DNA of 10,836 nt from Acidimicrobiia bacterium (lineage in GTDB: Bacteria > Actinomycetota > Acidimicrobiia > Spongiisociales > JAHEDJ01), in assembly GCA_030598025.1 (NCBI GenBank), contig JAUVQS010000040.1:1-10836 (forward strand). The letters run 5' to 3'. Shown here in pieces: positions 1-6,641 of this stretch; position 1 is the stretch's first letter; every line of letters starts with the position of its first letter. The translations under genes were made by a program, and so were the position numbers. A model generated the notes under the pieces. The model had not been told where the DNA came from, ran no database searches, and was given only the letters and a program-made list of their open reading frames with translations.

Positions 1-29
1 ACCATGGCCAACTGCCCGTGATGTCCATA

Positions 30-60
30 AGCAGCCCCCGAGCCCTGATCTCCGGCTGCT
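30..60. other. possible stem-loop in the left-edge non-coding stretch
   Basis: Seven bases at 30-36 (AGCAGCC) can pair with 54-60 (GGCTGCT). A short inner GAG/CTC pairing lies between them. There is no T-run after it, so an intrinsic terminator for a gene left of the window is only one possibility. I see no convincing coding sequence in bases 1-166; one forward frame is open but its translation matches nothing I recognise. Confidence 0.2.
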
Positions 61-166
61 AATCCCGACAGGACGCCGGCTCCTGAATCACGACGGATGT
101 GGGTCCTCACTTCATTCATTCGCCGGACATCCTAACGAGGAGCATCCGATGTCCAGTGCCGTCTTC

Positions 167-173
167 GGAGGAG
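167..173 (+). promoter_or_regulatory. ribosome binding site of the lipid kinase gene
   Basis: GGAGGAG lies 12 nt before GTG 186. It supports that start over the in-frame ATG at 99, which would add 29 residues without family character. Confidence 0.5.
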
Positions 174-185
174 TACGCTCGCGAT

Positions 186-1109
186 GTGAAGAGACTTCTG
201 CTCGTCGCCAATCCGGCGGCCTCAGGTTTCACCGGGGGCCTATTTCGAACCATCACTTCCGCGCTGGCCGGATCCTATGAGATCGAACCGGCCTGGCCGG
301 TGAGTCCCGATGAGGTCCGCGCTGTCTCAGCCGAGGCAGCGGCCGATGGCGTCGATGTCGTCGTCGGATTCGGCGGCGACGGCGTCGTTCACCATGTCGC
401 CAACGGTATCACCGGCACGGACACGGCTCTGGGAATCATTCCGGCGGGCACGACCAATGTCCTCGCCCGAATCCTCGGCATCCCGAACAAACCCAGGAAA
501 GCGGCGGATCTGCTGATCGATGATGTTCACGTGATTCCCGCCCCTCTGGCCCGGGTCGAGGTGGGCGATCCGCCCTCGGTGTCGTACGCAACGTTTGGCA
601 CCGGGATTGGATACGACGCCGAGGTTGTTGAGCGGTCGGAGGCGCAGCCGTATCGCAAGTACTGGTTCGGATCCGTCCACTATGCGCGCAGCGCCGTCTC
701 AGCGCTGGTCGGCGATTATCGGACCAGGAAACCGCAGCTGCGCGTTACCGATGGAGAACGGAAACTGGACGCCGTAACCGTGCTCGCACAGGTGCATGAG
801 CCATACACCTACTTCGGGAAGATGCCCCTCGGCGTTCCGGCGGGCGAAGGCCTGACGATCATCGTTTTCGAGAAGTTGCCTCTGCGAAGGGCGCCGGGGA
901 TCCTGGCCCGGGCCCTGCGACGAGGTCAACTGGAGAAGATACGCGGCGTCCATGTCTGGCGCGATGTCGAACAAATCACGGTCGAGGCCGACCCGGAAGA
1001 AGCGGCTCAGGCCGACGGAGAGATGCTGGGACGATCCGGACGAGTCGTGATCAGTTCCGAGCCGGCCGCGCTCAACGTCGTTGTCCCTCCGGAAACCGCC
1101 GTCGATTAG
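186..1109 (+). CDS. diacylglycerol/YegS-like lipid kinase
   Basis: Predicted to transfer the ATP gamma-phosphate to a lipid hydroxyl (diacylglycerol, sphingosine-like or a related lipid) at the inner face of the membrane. The 307-residue product has the usual length of the family. It opens with the typical first beta strand (KRLLLVANPAASG), then the nucleotide-binding GGDG at residues 63-66 and PAGTTNVLARILGIP from residue 86, the counterpart of the family GTxN motif. The C-terminal part ends with the usual ADGE..G strand pattern (family: DGE). I chose GTG 186 because GGAGGAG precedes it and the conserved domain begins immediately. An in-frame ATG at 99 gives a longer, unlikely N-terminus. 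Its stop overlaps the stop of the convergent gene by 4 nt. The family is clear; the lipid substrate is not readable from sequence. Confidence 0.9.
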   Translation: MKRLLLVANPAASGFTGGLFRTITSALAGSYEIEPAWPVSPDEVRAVSAEAAADGVDVVVGFGGDGVVHHVANGITGTDTALGIIPAGTTNVLARILGIPNKPRKAADLLIDDVHVIPAPLARVEVGDPPSVSYATFGTGIGYDAEVVERSEAQPYRKYWFGSVHYARSAVSALVGDYRTRKPQLRVTDGERKLDAVTVLAQVHEPYTYFGKMPLGVPAGEGLTIIVFEKLPLRRAPGILARALRRGQLEKIRGVHVWRDVEQITVEADPEEAAQADGEMLGRSGRVVISSEPAALNVVVPPETAVD

Positions 1110-1966
1110 ACGGCGATACCTTCCGCGACTGCCAATCCGCCGGCATACTCGGCGACCGCCTCTGCGTCGAGCAGGCCGATCTCGGTGGCTACGCCTGAGA
1201 ACACATCAAGGGCGATCGCCTCACTCAAGTCCTCTCTCCCCCGCCGCTGGAGAGCAGCGTTGAAAAGCGTTCCCGGAAGAATCTTGTCGGTAGCGGCCAG
1301 CAAATAGAAAGGAACGCCAATCGCTTTGGCTGCTCCCGCCAACACTGCCGTACCCACTTTGTTGATCACCTGGCTGGGCCCGATCGCGTCTGCGCCGGCG
1401 AGCACAACGTCCATTCCGGCCAGCACTTCTATTGCAACCTCGTCGTCGATTAGCTCGACGTCGAATCCGCCGGCTCGAAGTTCGGCCGCCATTTCCGCGC
1501 CCTCACCAATCGGCATCGCCCTGGTGCACACGACGTCAAACTCCAGGTGGTCCCTCGCCATCTCGAGCACTGTTCGCACGGTGCTCGACGCTGAATGAAT
1601 GAGAACGGTTCCACCGGCCGGAATCACCGCCGACCCCGTCACCGCAATTCCGCGCCAGCTCTCACGAATCCGGCGCTCCAAATCTGAGACGGCCTCAGCT
1701 ACGGCGAGTGGGCCCTCATCCACGTGCAGGTAGACCGCATTGCGAAGATTCGTGATGGGAGCCATTGCTTGCTGATTGGCAGAGAGCAGGTCGACGGCAT
1801 CGAGAATCGCGCCGGGGAAGGCACCGGGGGTCACATCGATGACGGTCTTGAGGAGATCGCCGACCGCCAGAGCGGCATCGGCGCCGACGGTCGCGGCGCT
1901 ACCAACCTGATCGTGAGCTGCCGCTATCACACGGCGCCACGTTGGCCAGTCCCGCCATTCCGTCAC
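1106..1966 (-). CDS. initiation factor eIF-2B / ribose-1,5-bisphosphate isomerase fold protein
   Basis: A 286-residue member of the IF-2B family, which covers eIF2B alpha/beta/delta subunits, methylthioribose-1-phosphate isomerase and archaeal ribose-1,5-bisphosphate isomerase. The second half holds the family core: a VLIHSASSTV strand-loop (HSASS at residues 124-128), VVLAGADAIGPS (Asp193) and NKVGT from residue 202. Asp193 matches the catalytic Asp of the isomerases. At the place where isomerases carry Cys (THCN-type motif) this protein has Ser, as in eIF2B-alpha-like members. Isomerase activity is therefore doubtful. The start is GTG 1966, preceded by GGAGGAGG; the in-frame ATG at 2023 is less likely. 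It lies 73 nt downstream of the GTPase operon on the same strand and may have its own promoter. The role in a bacterium is unknown. Confidence 0.8.
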   Translation of the reverse strand: MTEWRDWPTWRRVIAAAHDQVGSAATVGADAALAVGDLLKTVIDVTPGAFPGAILDAVDLLSANQQAMAPITNLRNAVYLHVDEGPLAVAEAVSDLERRIRESWRGIAVTGSAVIPAGGTVLIHSASSTVRTVLEMARDHLEFDVVCTRAMPIGEGAEMAAELRAGGFDVELIDDEVAIEVLAGMDVVLAGADAIGPSQVINKVGTAVLAGAAKAIGVPFYLLAATDKILPGTLFNAALQRRGREDLSEAIALDVFSGVATEIGLLDAEAVAEYAGGLAVAEGIAV

Positions 1967-1970
1967 AATG

Positions 1971-1978
1971 CCTCCTCC
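1971..1978 (-). promoter_or_regulatory. strong ribosome binding site of the IF-2B-like gene
   Basis: On the minus strand this reads GGAGGAGG and ends 4 nt before GTG 1966 (7 nt from its first GGAGG). It fixes the start at GTG rather than at the ATG 19 codons upstream. Confidence 0.65.
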
Positions 1979-1996
1979 ACGCACACTCCGTCGGCG

Positions 1997-2002
1997 AGTG
2001 TA
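1997..2002 (-). promoter_or_regulatory. candidate -10 box of the IF-2B-like gene
   Basis: The minus strand reads TACACT, fitting the actinobacterial TANNNT consensus. It would start a transcript near 1990, with a leader of about 24 nt containing the SD. No clear -35 was found. It sits in the 73-nt gap after the GTPase operon. Confidence 0.3.
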
Positions 2003-2039
2003 GTTGGGCCGAACCGGCGCCATCTCCCGGTCGACGCGA

Positions 2040-3632
2040 TCAACGAGTAGCAGCCTCTTCCAGTGCCGCAGTCACGATTCCGAGTTCGGCCAGGGCTCCC
2101 GCCACCTCGGCCCGGGACCGCATCCGCGATCGAATGGGAGCGCCTATTCCGCGATCGAGTCTCGACCGAACTCCTTGCCGCAAGGCCTCCACATACTCCC
2201 GAAGAGCGCGCCTTCCGGCCCGGCGGCCAACCTCGGCAATGAGGGCTCGCAGCAATAAGGTCGTCACCAGGGCGGCCACCACCAGTACCAGCGGACGGGT
2301 ATCCCCACCCGGCCGCAGGAAATCCGGTTCGGTCCACATCCACAAGAGGCCCGCCAGCACCGCCCCGGCCAACAACCATTGCACGATCGCAGTCAGGCGG
2401 AGCCAACTGCTCGTGGTGACGACGCGAAAGCCTCCGACCTCGAGGTAGGCCGCTTCCGCAATTCGCCCTAACTCGGCTTCGATATTGCCCGGCTCAACTT
2501 CCGAACGAAGCAGCCGACCGAAAGATCCGCCTATCTCGAAGGAGAGATCTGCTACCAACTCGGTCACTGCCGATGCCGCTCTGGTGAGATGGGAGGTCGC
2601 ATCAAATCGAACTCTCTCGGCCGGGCCGGCCAGACCGGCGATCCGAGAAATTCGACTGGATCTGTACCGACCAACGATCCACGCGATGGGCCCGCCACCC
2701 TTGCTGAGCGCGGCTTGCCGACCCGCCCTCACTGCCGAAGGCTCGGTATCGGCCATCGGGTCAACCAGTGCCGAGGTCACCAGGTTGGCCGTCGCCTCCC
2801 AACGATCGTCGTATGAGGTCCCGGCGCCGGAGCCGATTCCGACCACGTCGGCAACGCCATCTCTCGCCTCACGAAGGTCTGCAAATACTTTGGTCATCAC
2901 CAACCGCTTGGCTTCGAATCTGCCGTGCAGATCACGACTCAACCGTGCGATGCCGATCGGTGCTCCTTCGTCGGGATTCGCCGCCACTGCAATGAGATGG
3001 GGGTCGAGCATGCCATCGCTCTCCAACGTCCGCTGGAGATCCTTTACTACCTGGCTCTCCTCGGCCGGACTCAGTCGGTCTATTTGATTCAAGACGAAGA
3101 TGAACTGAGACGAATAGCGACTGAGTGGCTGCAGAAAATCCCGGTGTAGTAGCCGGTCGTTGTACTTCTCGGGATCGACAACCCAGATCACCGCATCGAC
3201 TCTCGGGAGAAGATACTCAACCAACTCCCGGTGGGATCGAACGACGCTGTCGGTGTCCGGCATATCTAGAACTGCGATCTCCCCGAACGAATCATGCCCG
3301 ATCCTGTCCTCGATCGATAGGTCGTCGAGCAAGCGAACCAAACCCGGCTCTGGATTGGCCGGAATCCAGGCCAATGGTCGCTCGGTAGTCGGGCGAACGA
3401 CGCCCGTCGGCGCCACTTCTTCGCCCGCCAGAGCGTTCAGCAGGCTGGACTTGCCCGATCCGGTACCACCGACGAGTGCCACGACCACCGATCGGCCCAG
3501 GAAGCCGAGCCTGGTGCGAATCCCTGCTGCCGTCTTGGCGGGGGGAGTCAGCAGCTCAGGTTCGACAATGTCCGCAGCACGGCCGATCGCCAAGTCCAAC
3601 AAGTCGAGAGCGTCGCTCACGTCATACGCCAT
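2040..3632 (-). CDS. membrane-associated dynamin-like/YfjP-type GTPase (second of pair)
   Basis: A 530-residue P-loop GTPase of the TRAFAC/dynamin-like type found as tandem pairs in actinobacteria. G1 is GGTGSGKS at residues 55-62, G2 is RPTT around 80-83, G3 is DMPD at 123-126 (DxPD, not the usual DxxG), and G4 is NQID at 182-185. After a long, mostly helical middle come two hydrophobic segments at about 413-433 and 447-464, then an Arg-rich helical tail. This suggests a GTP-driven machine anchored in the membrane. The start is ATG 3632, with GGAGG 6 nt upstream; the conserved part begins there. Its first 11 bases overlap the end of the upstream GTPase gene, so the two are almost certainly translationally coupled. 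The cellular role (membrane remodelling, division, stress or defence) cannot be told from sequence. Confidence 0.85.
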   Translation of the reverse strand: MAYDVSDALDLLDLAIGRAADIVEPELLTPPAKTAAGIRTRLGFLGRSVVVALVGGTGSGKSSLLNALAGEEVAPTGVVRPTTERPLAWIPANPEPGLVRLLDDLSIEDRIGHDSFGEIAVLDMPDTDSVVRSHRELVEYLLPRVDAVIWVVDPEKYNDRLLHRDFLQPLSRYSSQFIFVLNQIDRLSPAEESQVVKDLQRTLESDGMLDPHLIAVAANPDEGAPIGIARLSRDLHGRFEAKRLVMTKVFADLREARDGVADVVGIGSGAGTSYDDRWEATANLVTSALVDPMADTEPSAVRAGRQAALSKGGGPIAWIVGRYRSSRISRIAGLAGPAERVRFDATSHLTRAASAVTELVADLSFEIGGSFGRLLRSEVEPGNIEAELGRIAEAAYLEVGGFRVVTTSSWLRLTAIVQWLLAGAVLAGLLWMWTEPDFLRPGGDTRPLVLVVAALVTTLLLRALIAEVGRRAGRRALREYVEALRQGVRSRLDRGIGAPIRSRMRSRAEVAGALAELGIVTAALEEAATR

Positions 3633-5316
3633 CCCAGGCCTCCGCCAATTGCCGGACCCGGTCGTAGCTCGATGCCAGTGAGCCTGGCTCTGCCAGCGCG
3701 TCGGTGTGCTCGTCGAGAACTCGACCGAACCTCGCTCCGTCTGCTTTGAGAACCTCACCGACGGCTTCCTCGATCCGTGTTCGAGCCGTCTCGATCAGCG
3801 AACGCGCCGCCGCCGAACCAAAGAGGTGCTCCAGAAGTTTCTGCTGCGCGGCTGCTGCTCCGGCCGCCACCCCGACCTCCGCGCCGGTCAGACCACCGGT
3901 CTGCAGAAAGACTCCAAGGATCACTGCCACGGCAACACTGTTCAGTCCATATGAGGCGATCAGCGCGGTACGTTTCTTCGATTCTCCCGCTTCGCCGATC
4001 ATTTCGGAGAGACCCACCAGCCAGTCCTCCACCGCGTGACCAGCCTCCGCATCGGTTTCATCCGCATGCCTCCAGAGGGTTCGCCCGCCGAGCAACGCCG
4101 CCCCGGCCGCATCCAACTCCCATGCTGAGGCGGCCGCGGTGGCGGCCAGATCAGCCCGACGAACGAGAACGTCACGCAACTCGAGGCCGGCATCGGCGCG
4201 AACTTCCGAGACAACCCTGCTACCGCCGAACACACGCCTGGCCCACGACGAGACTCGGGACGCTCCTTCGGTGACGGCTTTGATCAACTCCCCGGTGCCT
4301 ATGAACTGCTGCCATCTGTCGATCACCTCGCCCCTGATCAACTCACCTGAGCCGAGGGACCGGATTACCTCCTCGATCTGACGTTCATAGGCAGCACTTG
4401 CGACCCGACGCAGGGCCTCGGCCTCATCGAACTCAACTGATATGGCTTGTTCAAGTCGTGCAGTTCGTTCCGACAGTTCGATGATCGCCCCCCTGATCGA
4501 GGTCTCGAGCACGCCGGATCTACCCGCCTCGCCTGCCATCGCCTGCAACCGCCACCGGAGATTCACCACAGTGCTGTCCGGCAGAGCGCCGATGACCGGG
4601 TCGATCGTCTGCTCGGCCACCTCGAAGAACCGGTCCCCGAGGTCGAAACCCTTCTCCTCGAGGAGGCGCCGGTAATCGACGATGAGGTCACCCGATTCAC
4701 TTGGAATGCGATTCGCCACGAACAACAGCGGAACCGAGCGGGAGCGGGCCTTCTCGAGGAACTCCCAGGGAACGGCGTCCGCATAGCGCTGTGCCGACGT
4801 CACGAAGATGATGACATCACCGACCGCCAGCAAGTCATCCGCTATCTTGCGATGGCGTTCGACAACCGAGTCGAAATCGGGGGCATCGATCAGAGTGAGC
4901 CGCTCGAGCATCGGATCGTCTCCACCGATCACCTGGACCGGCTGCTCGGCGATCCCGTAGCCGGACAGGAATCCCTCCCGGTAACGATCGGTGTGGCGGT
5001 GAGCGGACCAGACGACCGGCATAGTTGTGGTCGGCCGGATGGCACCCGGGCTGCTGATCTGAAGGCGAGCCAGGCTGTTCAGAATGGTCGACTTTCCACT
5101 TCCGGTGGAACCGATCAGAACGGCGACCAGCGGGGCGTCGAGGTCACCGAGTCGAGGCAGCAGATACTCATTGATACTCCACGCAGTCTCTTCGCACAAA
5201 GAGTTCCGGGAAGCGCGACCGTCACCCGGGAGCTCAAAGGCCACCCCATCGATCAACTCTGCCAGAGCGTGCAGGGCAGCACGGAGATCGGCGACTGGTG
5301 CGACCGGTACAGGCAT
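3622..5316 (-). CDS. membrane-associated dynamin-like GTPase with degenerate G4 (first of pair)
   Basis: A 564-residue partner of the downstream GTPase. G1 is GSTGSGKS at residues 69-76, G2 is RPTTT at 94-98, and G3 is DAPD at 144-147, the same DxPD variant as in its partner. At the G4 position it has NRIP (202-205), so the base-specifying Asp of NKxD is missing and nucleotide specificity may be altered or supplied in trans. A long helical region follows, then a hydrophobic hairpin at about 450-490 rich in Ala and Gly, then a helical tail. I chose ATG 5316. The reading frame stays open about 106 codons further upstream, but that extension runs antisense through the divergent gene and is Ser/Arg/Thr-rich, as expected of a shadow. 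There is no SD, but a GACAAT hexamer sits exactly where a -10 would make this start leaderless. Confidence 0.85.
   Translation of the reverse strand: MPVPVAPVADLRAALHALAELIDGVAFELPGDGRASRNSLCEETAWSINEYLLPRLGDLDAPLVAVLIGSTGSGKSTILNSLARLQISSPGAIRPTTTMPVVWSAHRHTDRYREGFLSGYGIAEQPVQVIGGDDPMLERLTLIDAPDFDSVVERHRKIADDLLAVGDVIIFVTSAQRYADAVPWEFLEKARSRSVPLLFVANRIPSESGDLIVDYRRLLEEKGFDLGDRFFEVAEQTIDPVIGALPDSTVVNLRWRLQAMAGEAGRSGVLETSIRGAIIELSERTARLEQAISVEFDEAEALRRVASAAYERQIEEVIRSLGSGELIRGEVIDRWQQFIGTGELIKAVTEGASRVSSWARRVFGGSRVVSEVRADAGLELRDVLVRRADLAATAAASAWELDAAGAALLGGRTLWRHADETDAEAGHAVEDWLVGLSEMIGEAGESKKRTALIASYGLNSVAVAVILGVFLQTGGLTGAEVGVAAGAAAAQQKLLEHLFGSAAARSLIETARTRIEEAVGEVLKADGARFGRVLDEHTDALAEPGSLASSYDRVRQLAEAWDGV
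3639..3643 (-). promoter_or_regulatory. internal ribosome binding site inside the upstream GTPase gene
   Basis: The minus strand reads GGAGG, 6 nt before ATG 3632. It lies within the last codons of the upstream GTPase gene, which ends in an overlapping GTATGA context. It decides the start of the second GTPase and indicates coupled translation. Confidence 0.7.
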
Positions 5317-5322
5317 TCGGGG

Positions 5323-5328
5323 ATTGTC
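5323..5328 (-). promoter_or_regulatory. candidate -10 of the GTPase operon (leaderless start)
   Basis: The minus strand reads GACAAT, ending 6 nt before ATG 5316, so transcription would start on the A of the ATG. It is preceded by TGTGG, and the same 11-mer TGTGGGACAAT recurs at 10054-10064. It also lies inside a short palindrome (GGGA-CAA-TCCC, 5320-5330). No convincing -35 is visible. Confidence 0.4.
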
Positions 5329-5365
5329 CCACACCCAAATGCGCGATTCTGTCACTCCCTCTCGA

Positions 5366-5371
5366 TACATT
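5366..5371 (+). promoter_or_regulatory. candidate -10 of the PD-(D/E)xK protein gene (leaderless start)
   Basis: TACATT fits TANNNT and ends 6 nt before ATG 5378, placing the transcription start at the start codon. No SD precedes this ATG, consistent with a leaderless message. The -35 region is not recognisable. Confidence 0.45.
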
Positions 5372-5377
5372 GAACCT

Positions 5378-6640
5378 ATGGCGCTGATACGAGTTGACGG
5401 AGATGTAGTCACCATCGAGGGACTCGAGGTGGAGGACGCCGGATTTGCCCAACTGCTGGCGACCCAGCCGGAAGATCGGCGTGCCGAAGTAGTCACAAGA
5501 GCCATCACGGTCGGGGTCAGAGGAATCCTGTCAATGGGGCTCGGAATCGACCTATCGGAGGTCGATGATCGGGTCAAACGCTCGGTCCTCGAGGCCACGG
5601 CCGAGGCCCGTCGCGAGGTCGAGATGGTTCTCAATGCCGCAAGCCGCGCCTTCGATGCTCAACTCTCACCTGAGAATCGAACCTCGACCGTCGCCAGGAC
5701 ACTTGAAGAGTTCACTTCGTGGCGGGACGGCTTTCTGTCTCGTATGGACCCGACCGACGCCGACAGCGACACAGCCCGATTCCTTTCCGAACTGACCTCG
5801 CTGGTGGGCCCGGCCGGCGAGCTTCAGAATCGCCTGGAGGAGGCGCTTGATCCCTCAGTCGACACATCGGCTTTCGCTCAACTGGGCAAGTCGATCGAGG
5901 ATCGATTGATTGAACTGCGCGATGCAGTCATGCATCAGCGGGGCAGAGCCGAAGAAGCCGAGAGCGGCACTCAGAAGGGTTTCGACTTTGAAGACTCAGT
6001 CCACGATTGGCTGAGCTCGGCCGTCGCCGGATTTGGTGGCTGCGTCGTTGAACGCACCGGCCGCATTCCTGGTGAACTGAGCGCCGATGCGTTGGTCGGG
6101 GATTTCGTCGTGACTCTCTCCGACGGCGCCCGGATTGTCGTCGAGGCGAAGAACACTGCTCGAATCAACCTTGCCGGCAAGGACGGCATCCTGGATGAAT
6201 TGGACCGGGCGATCGTGAACCGATCCGCAGACTTTTCGATCTGCATCTCGTCTCGCGACGCCTTTCCCAAGGAGGTCGGTCCCTTTGGTGTCTACGGGCA
6301 CCGGCTGTTGGTCGTAGATCCGGGTGACGGGGCAATGACCGCGGTCGCCGTGCGGTGGGCGATTTCGGCAATGGCAGCCGAGCGACAAACTCGCGGCGAA
6401 CTCGACCACAATCTGTTCGAAGACCGGCTCCAGCGCATTCGCCAGCTGGCCCAGTTGTTGTCCGGAAGCCGGCGCTCCCTCACCGACATCACGACGTCGG
6501 TAGAGAACGTACGCGGCACTCTCGAACAGCTCCGAACCGAACTTCTGGCGGTGGTGACCGATCTCGACAGTGAAGTGGCAAGGGTCACCGAGCCTGCCGA
6601 AGTGGTAACTCTTCGATCGGTGGCCGGCTCGGAAGCCTGA
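5378..6640 (+). CDS. coiled-coil protein with a PD-(D/E)xK nuclease-like domain
   Basis: I do not recognise a named family for this 420-residue protein. Residues 1-60 form a small N-terminal domain. About 60-195 are mostly charged helices that could form a coiled coil. About 200-315 resemble a PD-(D/E)xK restriction-endonuclease-like fold: Glu205 in FDFEDSVHDWL, Asp242 in VGDFVV, and the E256-A-K258 triad (IVVEAKN) on the next strand, followed by alternating helix and strand (SADFSICISS). About 335-400 are again helical. The order E, D, ExK is that of an intact catalytic centre, but it is inferred from motif spacing only. The start is ATG 5378, which has no SD but has TACATT at the -10 position. 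It diverges from the GTPase pair by 61 bp, and its stop lies 1 nt from the stop of the histidine kinase gene. Function could be DNA processing, repair or defence; none is proven. Confidence 0.7.
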   Translation: MALIRVDGDVVTIEGLEVEDAGFAQLLATQPEDRRAEVVTRAITVGVRGILSMGLGIDLSEVDDRVKRSVLEATAEARREVEMVLNAASRAFDAQLSPENRTSTVARTLEEFTSWRDGFLSRMDPTDADSDTARFLSELTSLVGPAGELQNRLEEALDPSVDTSAFAQLGKSIEDRLIELRDAVMHQRGRAEEAESGTQKGFDFEDSVHDWLSSAVAGFGGCVVERTGRIPGELSADALVGDFVVTLSDGARIVVEAKNTARINLAGKDGILDELDRAIVNRSADFSICISSRDAFPKEVGPFGVYGHRLLVVDPGDGAMTAVAVRWAISAMAAERQTRGELDHNLFEDRLQRIRQLAQLLSGSRRSLTDITTSVENVRGTLEQLRTELLAVVTDLDSEVARVTEPAEVVTLRSVAGSEA

Positions 6641-6641
6641 G

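Noticed and set aside
4447..5373. 308-codon plus-strand open frame
   Set aside because: It lies entirely opposite the first GTPase gene, whose motifs are unmistakable; composition and lack of any motif mark it as a shadow.
5084..5377. N-terminal extension of the PD-(D/E)xK protein frame
   Set aside because: It runs antisense over the GTPase P-loop region and has shadow-like composition; the TACATT box and sequence character support ATG 5378.
5317..5634. Upstream 106-codon extension of the first GTPase gene
   Set aside because: It is fully antisense to the start of the divergent gene, rich in Ser, Arg and Thr, and has no family character; the conserved protein starts at ATG 5316.
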